33,282 nucleotides of DNA from positions 5,211 to 38,492 of the forward strand of contig JAAMXY010001913.1 in NCBI GenBank assembly GCA_019677205.1. The letters are read 5' to 3'. Both the position numbers and the translations under genes were made by a program. This document shows positions 11,809-24,600 of this stretch, piece by piece (position 1 is the first letter of the stretch; every line of letters starts with the position of its first letter). The notes under the pieces were generated by a model. It was not told the DNA's origin and did not search any database. It saw only the letters and a program-made list of their open reading frames with translations. This DNA comes from Pinguiococcus pyrenoidosus (Eukaryota; Sar; Pinguiophyceae; Pinguiochrysidales; Pinguiochrysidaceae).

Positions 11809-12688
11809 CTTGACCTCCCGCAAATCGGCTGCGCGGCGTCTGCTGCGCTGTTGTCAAGCCCAAGAAGCGCAAAATGGGTGGCTTCGAAAGCTGAAGAGAT
11901 CTCCTTTGGGTTTCGCTGCGACGGCTGTGACGGAGTGGAAAGGGTGAGATACTATTCTATTTTGAACGTTGACGGAAAGAGGGCTTTGCGGACCTTCGAG
12001 CTGAGTAGTACAGGGGTCCTAACGGTGCTCGGTCCTCTTTTTTAACGCTTCTTCGGGGTCTTAGTAACGAGGCCTTAAGTTTTGCTTTGGTGTGTGATAG
12101 CTCTGCTATCTTTCGGGCTCAGAGGCGAGAATCTCGCCCAACCATTCGCCTCGACGTTTTCGACTAGAAACTGTTTCTGCCTCTTATCATCTGTATATAG
12201 AGGCTCCCCAACATCTAGTTCGGAAGAGACCATGAGCACGGCGTTCAGCGCGAGCTCTACGGCGATGCCTGCAGCTTGTGGCGCTCTCGATCTTGTGAGA
12301 CGGTGCTCAGGACCGCTCTGAGCTGCGCACTGAGCAGTTGGCGGCCAATCAGGCGTCAAGAGCCCCCTGGCGCTGCTGCCTATCGAGACGTGGGGCGGAA
12401 CCCAGCGCCGGCGCGCCGGAAGCCAGCGACTTTCGGCGCGAATCGAAGGTAGGCCTCGTGGCGCTATGCATGGGAAGCTTGGGAAGGCGCTGGGGAAGTT
12501 TGGGGGTGCTGATACAAAGAATGGCTTCCAAGTTGGACCCCAGGAAGGCGTGAAAGGGCTCCGCACCTCCTAGGGCACTGCTGCACGAAGCCTTCAAGAA
12601 GACCAGCGGAGCCTCCTGGAGAAGGATCTGAATGCGCAACGAGGAAGCCCTGACGACCTGCAGCACTCCTTGCGCTTGAAAACGAAGA
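11809..12688. other. Divergent 880-bp region with possible small exons
   Basis: This separates the COQ9 and VPS13 start codons. A TATA-like tatata occurs at 12194-12199, about 35 bases before an ATG at 12232. From that ATG three stretches can be joined at phase-0 GT-AG sites on the plus strand: 12232-12294, 12338-12448 and from 12574. They contain no recognisable motif and cannot be spliced in frame to the VPS13 start, because no GT dinucleotide lies between 12574 and the VPS13 ATG. A minus-strand open frame (12075-12566) is an equally weak alternative. These may be 5' UTR exons, a short extra gene or noise. Confidence 0.35.
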
Positions 12689-15600
12689 ATGGGACCGATC
12701 GGACATGTGGTTCTCAAGCTGCTCCAGAGCGTCGTCGGGCGTTTTGTCGACTTGTCCCGAGCGGATCTGGACGTCTCGATTTTGACCGGGTGCGTACATG
12801 TTGGGTCAGGACTTTCTTAAGCGATGAGGGCTCTGTCTGACGCAAGTTCGAACAGAGATGTTACGCTGAAGAACCTGGCGCTAAGAAGCGATCTGCTCCG
12901 CCGGCTGGGCCTCCGAGTCGCCGTCCGGAAGGCGATTGTGGACCGCCTGCGCATCGTCGTGCCATGGACAGACCTGCGGAACAAGCCGCTGCGAATCGTC
13001 TTGGAAGGCGTCCACCTCCGCTTTGTTGCCGATCTCAATCCACGAGCAGAGAGGCGCACTTCCTCGACGGACCGAACGTCAAAGGCTGAACCTCCGGCTC
13101 CGAGGCATCAAAAGGTCCGTCCGCTCCGCCGAGGCCGGAAGCTTTGTCAAACCTCTCTGGACCAGCGGTGGGAAAAAAAAAGCGTCCTGTGACGGACTCT
13201 CACGGAAAACCATGGTCCGACGAACATCTAGGGAAGCCATTGGCTGTCATCGAGCTCGGCGCAGGCCATTGCGCACAACGTCATCATTGAGCTGCGAGAC
13301 ATCGAGATCTCGCAGGATGTCTTGGGAGTGAGCCTGGGGAAACGAGGCCGCGTGGGCATTCGCATCGATACCATGGAGTACAGAGCGGTAGACAAGGACG
13401 GCGAGCCGACGTTCCAGGATCTGGCGGAGCATGCCGAGCTACTCCACAAGCACCTGCGGATTCGAGGCTTCCGCATCTTCACTGCGGGAGAAGGCGAGAA
13501 CAAGGACGTTCTACGACCTCTAAAGGTGGTTCTCCGTGCTGGGCTCCAGATACCTACGGCTGCCAACGAGCGAAAAGCGCTGTTGGGGGTTGCACTGGGC
13601 ATCGAGAAGGACGACGGTACGGAAGACAACGAAGCGGACGGGAAGCTAGAAGAAACGCGAGCCGAAGCTCATGGCGGGGCTGAAGCTCCAGCTGGCGCTG
13701 GCGATCAAGCGGGGGCTGGGGATCAAGGTGGAGCCGAAGCTCAACACGGAGCCGAAACTCAAGGTGGAGCTGGAACTGGAGCTCAAGGTGGAACTGCCAA
13801 GACTACGGCGCAGAAGCAAGACGAGCAAGCCGCATCCCGCTTTGGCGATTCAGATGACGGCAGCGCGAACGAGCAAGCGAAGAGCGATGGACGCACCCAA
13901 GCTTCGGTAGACATTTGCATTTCGTCGAATCAGATCGCTCTTTTCCTCGGAGCTGCAGAAGAACTCCGCCTTAGCAGCCAACGATACAAAGCGCTGGAGC
14001 CTGTCATGTGGAGGAGAAGCAAGTCTCTGCACGTCATCGCCAAAGCACAGGCACAGAGAGGCGAAGACGATAGCATGGATGCTGGATATGAGACGCCTCC
14101 CGAATCGGAGAGCGATCGACCCTCGCGCCCGTCTGTGGCTTCGCTGGAAGAGGAGGAGGAGACGCACGGGCAGGAGGACCAGGAGGAGGACCCGGAGCAT
14201 GCCGATGACGAAACGGAGTCCCGACCGTCGGAAGCGGACTCGAAGAAGTGGCGAAGCGCCGAGGTGGCCCTATTCGTCTCCATTGGCAACATTTCTGTAA
14301 AGATTTCGAATAGTGATGATCTAGACAGCGGGTATCGGCGATTCATCGCGATGGATGCGGACTCCCCGTGCGTTGCGAATATGGACGGGGTGAGGGGAGT
14401 CCTTGCGCTTTCGATTGGGCCCGACACGATGCTCCGAGACACCTCGGACTTTCAAGCTCATGGCTACGGCATCGAGGATCCGCAGCCAGCAGGCGCCCTC
14501 ATCCTCGACATGCACGGGACGCTTAGTGTTCGTGACTTGCGCATCCGCGAATACAGCCCGACGAGAAAGGCGCTTCCCAATCTCTTCTACTTTAAAGAAA
14601 GGACTGCGGCCAGCGGCGCTGATCGCCTCTCGTTCCCTTCCGTTGCGTTGCCTGCGCTTCACGAGTTTCTGTCAGGTGAAGTTTTGGAGCGGTCTGCTGG
14701 GGCAGCCGGGGGAGTCGAGGGCGTCGGGGGAGTCGAGGGCGTCGGGGGAGCCGAGGGAGTCGGGGGAGTCGGGGAGAGCAAGCACGCAGCGGCAGACGGC
14801 CATTTTGAGATTCAGTTTTTCCACCGGGCAAGACATGGCGCTGACCCATCCTATCACTTCGGCGACCCCGGCTTTGCCGAGCAGCGCATTTGGGCGATCG
14901 ACGTGAGAATGAGTGCTTTTGAATTGATTCTTGACCCAGATTACGTGGACAGATTTCATCGATTTCTGCAAGTCCGAGAAGGCCGTAGGGGTCGATTTTT
15001 GAGGCTAGCTTTCAGTTTCCCACCGCCGTCGGCGCAGAGAGAGGACGGGAGCGATCCTTCGCAGTGGGAGGAACTCGTCGATGGCGTCCAAGACATTCAA
15101 CGTGTAGTTCTGGCAAGCTTTATGTTTAAAAATGAAGGCGTACCGCTGGTGTACGCCTATGTCGCGGTGCCTGCTGTCGACGTGATGCTAGCGACTTCGC
15201 GTAGTGCTCTAAGCGACGCGGCGTACCCGACATTCGTTTTCAGTTTGAGAAACCTCAAGGCTAGGTCTGCCGTGGAGGAGGGCCTTCAAAATATCTGCGT
15301 GTCGCTGGGCGCTTCAGCCTCGTTCGTCCAGGCGCCTTCACAAGACGCCGACGATGCCGAGAATACCTGGACAATCAGCAAGGGCATGGTTCGGTTTGAG
15401 CTGGAGAACTGGGAAGTCCTGAGCGTCAGGATGAGCAGCCCAAGCAAGAAGGCGGACCACCCCATTGTAGTTAGTGCCTTGGTCCCGGCCGTCCGAATAG
15501 ACCTTAGTGCAGATGACGTCGTGATCCTTGCCCTGGCAGTCAAGAAGCTCACGTACGGTGGCCTTGTGCCGGAGGCCAACCTCGGAAGTAAGCATCGCGA

Positions 15601-18600
15601 TAAGGCCGTTCTGATCGAGGGCGTTCGGCCTCTCGAGAAGGCCCAGTTTTTGGTAGAGGCACCCTTTGTCGAGTTCCGATTGGCCCGGGGTCGTGGGATG
15701 CGGCATCCCGATCGGGGAACGACGCACGATATGCATCATGAGACCTTGCCCTGGTGCATCGGCACGGACGGCAGCTCAGAAGACGCGATGCTTCTCCGAG
15801 CATGCTTGCAACGCCTGTCTCTGAAAAAGGTAGTGTTCTCCGACGCAGTCACTCTGTCCCTTGACTTCCAGCAGCTTCTCCTCGACGGAGCGGCCTTAGG
15901 GGAGGCGGAATCGATCCAAAATGATTTCGTCGAGGCGATGCCGAGCACGGGGGAGAGCCGGCGCGACCCGCTACCGATCAGTGAGGAGAACATGCTCAGG
16001 ATGCTCCATCTCCGAAGAAGAGCCGGCCCGCGCGCACCTGTGCACGTCGAGGTTGTCGAGAAGCCGTTTGACGTGTACCAGGCACAGGAGGTGAGGCCAG
16101 TCATGGGCCATCAGATCGTCACTGTTGACGTCGATCTGGGGGACGTCTTCGTGGCGCTGGAGCCGATGGTGTGGGGACGCCTCTTCCATCTGGTGGGTGC
16201 GATTCGGAGTGTCGATATGCTTCTTGACGACTTGTTGTCAGAAGATGAGACGCAGATCCACGTCCAAAGGGCGCTTGAGAAGCAAGTCAGCGCAGCCGCC
16301 GAAGCTGTGCTCGCGCAGCCGACGCTGTCTGGCTCTGCGACTGCCACACCCACGGAGCTCTGCAAGTCTATTGATATCAAGCTCGGTAGCATCCGCGCGG
16401 AGCTGCTCTGGGGTAGGAGACGCTTGTCGACGTTCATGGCGACAAGGGCGAGCACGGTGGCGGAAATTATGCGCTTCAATTATCCAGATCTGCGAGAGCC
16501 GATGTTGCTGCGGGTGGCAGGAGCAATCGTGGGGCTTGAGCTGCTGGACAACTCGTTTGAAACATCCCAAGTTTGTCCTCAAGGCGCCATTGTGTCCGCC
16601 ACAGAGGACGCGAGTCCAGCTGGCGTGATCCTTGAATGGTCATGGCGACCACCGAGAGGTGGACCCGACTCGACCAGCGATTCTCCCCTGCTCGAGATTC
16701 GGCTGCAAGCCTGCCGCTTCGTGCACTACAATCGGTTCCTGCTGGAGTTTCTTCAGTACAAGGGCGCATTCCTGAGAAGCGAGAGCTTGATGGGGCTCGA
16801 CTCCCTCGCGCTGCTGGACGGCTCGAAAGCGCTGTATCTCTGCATTGAAAGGAAGCTGGCAAGCCTCCCGAAGGCATCGTACAAGAGATCTTCAACATAC
16901 GTGCTGAATGCTAGCTTGGAGAGGGCATTCGTGTATGCGAGAAGGAAGCCGGAGGAGACCGATCAAAGGGGATCCGGCGCGCCTCTGCGCGTGGAGTTTG
17001 TCGCAATCGACTCGGAGATTCACGTCCCCGAGAGCTCTCTTACGACCGATGGGATCGTCGCTCGCTTTCCAACCCTCCGATTTTGGAGGACCTGGGAACG
17101 ATCTGACGATTCCCCAGTCTTCACGGAGGGCCTTGATGACGAGGACGGTTCAGAGACTGTCTCGGAGGCAGACACGATGATCGCTCCGGCCCGGCCGAAG
17201 CGTCCCGAATACGCAGGGGCCTTGATATACACGATGGAGTTCGAGAACGAGCTCGTCTCGTCGGCGGCGCCAGCGAAGACCAAGATCTTTGATCCCCAGG
17301 CCGAAGCTGTCGTGGATGCCTTTGAGGAGTGCAATCCCACCAAGGCGCTTGTGCAGCTGAAGTACGACAGGTGGGAAAGCCGGCTGCAGTCAAGGCTGGA
17401 TCGTCTCATCGGTGAGAAGGACAACGCCAGCAAGCGGCTTTCCATGTTGAAGGCCTCCGGGATCTACATCTCAATTCGGCGAAGTGGACAGCCTCGCCGG
17501 GAGAACATGGAGGGAGACGTCAAGTCGGTGACGGCTACCATTCGCCGGATCGAAGAGGATGTACGGGTGCTGAGGAGGCGATTGCTGTACCTCCGAGCGG
17601 AGTGCGCCTTTGAGCTCAACATGCTTGATCGGAAGCGAGTTCTCAAGAGAAAGCAGGTTGAAGGGACCGCACAGGCGTCGGATGCGCACGTTACGGGGGA
17701 TCAACGATCAGAGAAGGCAGTCGCCCGACCCTCGCTTGTGTGGACTTTGAGTGACGACAGGGAGCGCTCCGCCCTCCCGATAGGCGGCTTAGGGAAGGGC
17801 CTCCACGCTCCAGACTTCTTGCATCCGCCATCGCCTCTACCTGGGAGGTACGACATGGAAATACTGCAAGCTGACCTCTACAGCTACCATAGCGATAATA
17901 TGATCGCGAGCGCTGTTGACCTTCATGGATGGATAAAGTTTGGGGCGCCCATGAACCCGTGGGCCGTCCCAGTGAAGAGAGCCGCAAACAGCGCTGGACC
18001 CGCGAACAGCGCTGGAAGCGCGAAGAGGCCGGTAGACGATGAAGACGACGCAGAAGGTCTTGACAATGGCCCCATGCTCCGCGGCGACAACCTAGGCGAA
18101 ACGAAGCGGGAATCCGGAATCTACGCCGAATGCTATGCATCGCTCGGGTTCCTTGAAGACGGCGAGAACTGTCCGTACACGCCGACCGACGTGACGATTG
18201 AGATCCCGAAGTTGTCTGCAACGTTGACAGAAGGGCAGTACAAGCTGATCCTCGGACTGCTGCAGTCGGGCAACTTCAGCGAGAGAAATGCAATTCTCCC
18301 CGACCTCTACGAAGATCTGAAGCCAGCCAAGGCTCGCCGCTTGGGTAGTGGTGTCTTGCGCGATCCTTTCCACCACAAGCTCATGAGCGTCTCGGTCCCG
18401 ATCTACCTCGAAGCTGCTGTTCTGCGTATCGTCGATGACGAAGAGTTTTCCTATTCGCGGCACCTCCAGAATCGGCGGTGGGAGAAGTTCAATTTTGAGA
18501 GAAACGGAGACAAGGCTGCAGGCCACAAGCCAGAGGCTGCGCCGGCTGGCCGCGAGCTCGTGGATGCAGATATGCCGTCGGAGGACGATGCACCGGTGGA

Positions 18601-21600
18601 GGAAGCGACCAAAAGCGAGTTCTTCTGGCTGACGGAAGCGCAACCAGTGGCTGAGGATGCTCGCGCAGAGGCACCTTTGGGCAGCCTCCGGGACGAAGCA
18701 GCCTTGGTTGGAGGAGGCCGCATGCCAGAGGCTCCTGTGAGTGCGAAAGAGGACGAGCCACTCATTCCGGTCCTGAATACAACGGTGTCCCTCGCGCCCG
18801 GGACACAGCTTGGCGATCCTAGCGAGACTCGGCCGCAACGGGTCTCGGAGGTCTTGTCAGACTCGTCCGCGGAGGTCAGCGATGTGGGGCTTCCCGACGT
18901 GGCGCCCATCGCCGAGCTGCACATCTGCAAGCTGCTCTTGGACATCAAGAGCCTGCACAATCGAGGAGGTCAGGTCCTAAGGGCAAGTGCATTTCGGCTG
19001 CAGGTCTTCGATTTGCTCGACGCGGCCGGTGCGGCACGAGCAGCGGAGACAGAGGAGAGCTCGTCCCCTTCGCGCCATCGAACTTCGCGGGCAGCTCATG
19101 ATGCCATGGCTTGGGAGAGTATCGAAGAGATGTTCCTCGGCGAGGCCGAGCTCCCGAAGTCCTGGCTTCTCGCGTCCACTGAGTTCCTGAAGTCGACGAA
19201 GGCGACAGCCTTCCGCGTCTCGGACGACTTCTGGGAAGATGCAGAGCAGGCCCCCGAGGAGAGATCTTGGCCGACGAGTTGGGAGAATCCCACCCATCAT
19301 TGCCAGGTGGTCTACGATCAGGCCGCCACCGCAGACTTCATGCGCTGCAGCATTTTCGTGAGCGATACGCTCCTGAATGTTCGCTCCAGGACCCTTGCGC
19401 GGGTCACGGAGTTCTTCACGAAGCCCATTGACGAGGTGTACCACCGGAATCTTCGAAAGTGGAAGGCTTTCGGGATGGCCGCCCCGTTCCCACCAAAGAC
19501 GAATCGAGATGTGGAGGTTGTCTTGACGAACTCTTTCGTGGCTGTGCCGGAGGAAATTCAGACTTGGCTCGCCATGTCGAACGGCGCACCCCCCGATCCG
19601 AATCTTGTCCGTGCCTTGATGCTCCGGGCTGATGCGCAGTACGTACACAGCTGGCGTGGCTTCTGCATGGAAGAGTTTCGGGGAAGCGGACCGGGAAGTG
19701 TCCGAATCTCGGTACGTGATGGTGGTGATTGGCCATGAAAACCGTGATGGCGGAACCGCGGTCGCTCCCCACTTGCCTGACGCTTCCATGTGCTGCTCGT
19801 CTCCGCAGGTTGACTTGAATCTCAAGGCGGCCTACTTCGCGTCCTTGGCCGGGCTCCACCACACCGACGCGGCTCCGCTCATCAGTCCAGTCTTGGCTCA
19901 TGCGCAAATGCAGGAGCACTTTCTCACCAAGGATTGCACAGACCGGGTGATCTCAGTGGAGGTCCGACCAGACTCCGGCGAGGCGCCGAAGAGGTTTGCG
20001 GGCTTTACGGAGGCCGATCGATTCGCGCGGCAATCAAGACCGAACAGAAGCGACACCGCCGTGCCGGATCTTTCCGGTGAACAAGAAGATCAACGAGCGG
20101 CGCACATCGACGTGGAGTCCTGGGAAATCCACATGTCTTTTCCAGATATCAGGGCGGTGCTGGCGCTCACGAATCGTCAGCTGGAGGACAACTTGCCGTC
20201 GTACGCGGACGACAGCGACACACGATTCACCTCAGGTCTTGTGCTCGGCTTGCACGCAGACGAGGATGCGTGCAGCATCGCTCGGCGGGAAGGAAGCGGG
20301 GAGCAGAAAACCGTGGAGCCGACCAACATGCTTCGGTGCTACCTCGCCGTGGATCGGGGCTCCTTCGTCCTCGTGAACAACACCATCGGGTCTCCGCTGC
20401 TGGGCTTGGTTGTCGACGAGCTCAAGCTGGGCATTGTGCGCGGACCGGATTCCTTTTGCAGATCGCTGTCCACCACTTCGCTCGGGATTGCGTTCGAGGA
20501 TCCCCGCACCAGAAGCGCGACTCTGGCAGCCGAGTTTCCCCCTGAACTGCTCCATGAGAAGACGACAACAATTACAGACCTGGAGGGCCGTGCTGACGTC
20601 GCGTGCAAGACCTTCAATCAGGCCCTGCACAGGTGGGAACCCTTCGTGGAGCGCGTCAGCATCCGAAGCCTTGCGCACAAGTCTGCAGAGGAGGAGGACC
20701 TCCAGACGCTGTTCGAGATCCCGGAGATCGTTGACGTGAATCTGTCCACGGAGGTGTACCAGAGCATCCTATCAGATCTCGAGTCTCACTTCCAAGGGCG
20801 ACACATCACGAGCATGGCGTCCTACCTGCCGCCGTATGTCGTGAAGAACACCACTGGCGTGCCGCTGACCCTGGCTGTGAGCGAGGGAGCGTCCGAGGCC
20901 GAGGATTATGTGCTGGAGGAGGACGAGGAGCGCCCGCTTGACATGCCCCAGCGGAAGTCGTCGAAACGGCGAACCACCGGCGCCTTGTTCGCGGCCTTCT
21001 CGGGAACGGAGGAGAGCTCCGCGCACGTCGTGATGGACTTCGATGGCTTCGCGTTTGAGTCCGTGTCGCCGATACCGATCGACGTCACTGGGGAGCACAA
21101 AGTCCAGATGAAGCCGAGAGACTCGTGGAAGGGGAGCGCGAAGCCTTTCCCAAGGGTGCCGGACTTGAGCCTCTCCAACGACTCGCTTCAGCGGAACGCC
21201 CAGGGAGGCTTGGACCTTGTTCTCGGCGAGGGCAGCAATCCCACGGATACGCCCAGATGCGCTCTCCCATCTCGCACCCTCGTCGTGGAGATCTCGCTTA
21301 GGGACGACGGCTCCCGCTTCATTTTGCTACGCTCAAGGCTGACGTTTACCAACCAGTGTCTGGTTCCTGTCGAGCTGTGCGCTGCTGCGACCGATCGCCC
21401 CCAGCATCGCAGCGCGGAGGAGGATATCCTCCAGAAGGACTGGTCGTTGCTCGAGACGCTCCACGTAGCCTCCGGAGAGAGAGTTGCGTTGCCGTTGCGG
21501 CTGGACCGACCGAACATGAAACTGTACGTCCGCGCTGCGAAGCACATGCACTGGGCTCCTCTCATCGAGTCCGGCTTGCTAAACATGTACGTCGAAGAGC

Positions 21601-24600
21601 ATGACGGCGTGCTCACCCTGGAACCTGTCGTGTGCCTGTGCCCTCCAAGCAACGAGGTGGAGCGGAGCCGAATAGATTCGCTCATGGACTCGGGGATGGT
21701 GCGACGCTCTCCCGCTGCGCGCTCGAAGCGATACAGAAGTCAAGAGCACCCTCGAGTCGTCTCTTCGTCCAAGAACTTCGACGGCGTGGCGGCGGAGGCG
21801 GGAGCGTACGTGGACGGAACGTGGAGCGCGAAGATGCACGCCAACGTCAGGAACATCGGCGTCGCAGAGATCCTCCCCGATGAGGCGGACGAGTTCGACA
21901 GTCCGACGACCCAAGCGATGGATGAACTGCAGATGACGGAAGCTTCCGTGGCCGACCTGGCGCTCGGTCGCTTTCTCAAAGACGTGGGCGGCACGTGTCA
22001 GTCACTGGGCTTCCTGAAGACCGTTCGCCCAGCTCGAAGCTCAACTCCGGGCGTGGATGTGAATGCAATCCTCTCTCGTTTGGCCAGCAAGGACCCACGT
22101 CGAAGGGACGCTATCCAAAGGCAGCTGCAAATGCGACTATTCCGCCAGCCAATTGATTTCAGCCTGCGGCCGCCGTTGGTCGTGCACAATTCGCTTTGCA
22201 CAGATCTGTTGTACCGACTTGTGGAGCAGGCGGGTGGAGTCGAGGCAGAGGGAGTTCTGTCCTGTGGATCGTCCCTGACTCTGCATCATGTTGACGTGCG
22301 AAAGTCCCTGTACATCTCCTTGCGGGTCCCAAACTATGCTTGGAGTCACTTCACAAAGGTCGCGAGCGCGAAGACCTTGCTCGCGTATGCAGAAAGACGG
22401 CGCATCGTGGAGCTGGCAGGCATGAAGCACCTCCGGCTGGATCAGGGGGACTGCATCGGGGAGCAGCTCGGGGAAATCACGGTGCCCAACGTGTGCCTGA
22501 CGCTGGAGATTCGCAACATGGCGGTGCGCGTGTCCTGCCCTCTGTGGATCGTGAACGCAAGTGGCATGCCGCTGGAGTATCGCGAGGACCGCGGTCTGGT
22601 CGGGGCAGCTGGCTTGCCGGTCAGTTCTACCAAGCTGCTGCGTCAGCGATCGATTGATTTCGAGGAGGTCCTTGGAGAAGTGAGAAATCGCTTCGGACCA
22701 TCCCTCGGGAGCGTTGCGAACTTTCGGACGGAGAGTTCCGTCTCCCGAGCTGCTGACAGGGCCAGCCCGACCAAGCGTGGCGGCGCAGCAGACAGTAGCC
22801 GTGACGCTTCGCCCAGAGCGCCAAGCCTTCCGTCGCCGGTGCGGGCCGTGAAGGATGGCGCGCATGCAGACATCGGGAGACTTCAATTCGCCAAGCGCCG
22901 GCAGGCGTCGCAAGTGCTGGAGAGGCATCTCTCGTCGCTGAAGCTTGTTGATCATCGTCGGCAACTGGAAGACCGTGGCATTCTCAAGAAGGAGAGGGTC
23001 CACCTCTCCGTCTCGCTTCCGCACAACCACTTCGAGGCGGTCGACCTGGACGCTCCCATCGACGGGACGCTCGTGGATGTCTTCAACTCCCTGGGGGACC
23101 ACGACGAGAATCTACGGGGCGCGAACTATGACAACTTCTTCTTTGTGTGGGACGAGGAGAGCAACCCGCAGCAGCCCACGTCGGACAGCCAAGAGGATCT
23201 GTCGCCGGAGGACATCCACGAGATGATCGCCGGATATCCTGCTTGCCCGCGGACGCCGGTCATGTCCCACTGGAACGTTCGACATGCGGGCAAGCAGCGC
23301 GCCACCACGTCTCGGGACTTCTTCAACGCAATGCGCCCGCGAATCGACTGGCTTGGAAGCCGCGCGATGGTCGCGAACAACTGCCTGTCCCTGCGCGACC
23401 GGAGCAGGACGATCGTGCGCAGGTTCCTCAAGAACAAGTTCAAGGCGGAAATCGAGAACGCCGACGCGTCCTTCCGCGCCCACTATCTCGAGCACATCTT
23501 CGAGATGGTGGCCACGGGATCGTCGCAGAAGCTCGCGGATGCCGGAGAGCTTCTCAGGTGGGCCAGGCCCATCGGCTTCTACTTCGAAGGTTGCGCGACT
23601 GGCGGGAGGCCGATGTCGCTCATCGACACGAGCGTTGCCGACCTCGTCTCCTTCGCAAAGGAAGCCGGCGTGCAAGGACACATGCGCCTCCGGCTCCTTC
23701 ACGTCGCGGAGCTACAGGTGTTCCTCCAGAGCGGCGACGACGCTCAGCGAAACTTCCACGACCCGGGAATGGCAACGCTCTACGCGCCGCCGATGCATCT
23801 GAGGAACGGCACCAGGCTGTCCTTGAACCTCCGCGTGCGCGACAACACGAAGACGAGCCCCTTTGGGGCGGGACGGAGGGAGGACGCAGACGACTCGGCC
23901 AGCCTCCCACTGCTGACCTCTCGCACATCCGACTGGTCCGGGCCAGTGGACGTCGCGTCGGAGCTGGCGGCAGGAAACGTGGTGGGCCTGAGCCTGAAGG
24001 AGAGCACCCGTGGCAAGGCACCCAAGGATCGAGGCATGGGTGCGTCGGAGGAGTCCGACGCGTCGGTCTTCGGCTCGTCCCGCCGCCTCGGGAGCAGCAT
24101 CATGAGCCATGTCAGCCCGTACGCCCATTCGTCAGGTCACGCAGAGGCTTTCTTCCGGAGCCACCGAAGTACCAGCCAGCCCGAGCTCACTTCGGCCCAG
24201 GAGGGCGGCCCGGCCGGTCCTCCGGATCGGGCCCGTGCAGAGCTTGACCGCGTCCAGTATGAGATTGGGGTGTCCACGAAGAAGGCCCCTGCGCCGTACG
24301 CGTCGACGACGATTCTTACCTTCGTTCCGCGCATGATCGTCATCAATGCATTGGCCAGACCGGTGCTCGTGGCTCAGTCAGGAAGAGAGCAGCGTGCTTG
24401 GGAGATACCGAGCGAGGCTCAGATGCCCTTCCACTGGGTTTCGGCCGAGCAGAAGCAGACGATGAAGCTTCGCTTCGGCGGTCGCGGGGAGGAAGATCAG
24501 AACGCATGGCTCTGGAGCGGCGAGTTCCGAGCGGAGCGCCTTGGTGAGATACACCTACGTCTGCGGCGACTCCTTGGTCCCTCGGAGATCATCAGCGCGC

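Noticed and set aside
12075-12566. Minus-strand open frame between COQ9 and VPS13
   Set aside because: Part of the translation looks protein-like, but it has no recognisable domain or well-placed start. Plus-strand splice signals in the same DNA fit at least as well. Left unresolved rather than called.
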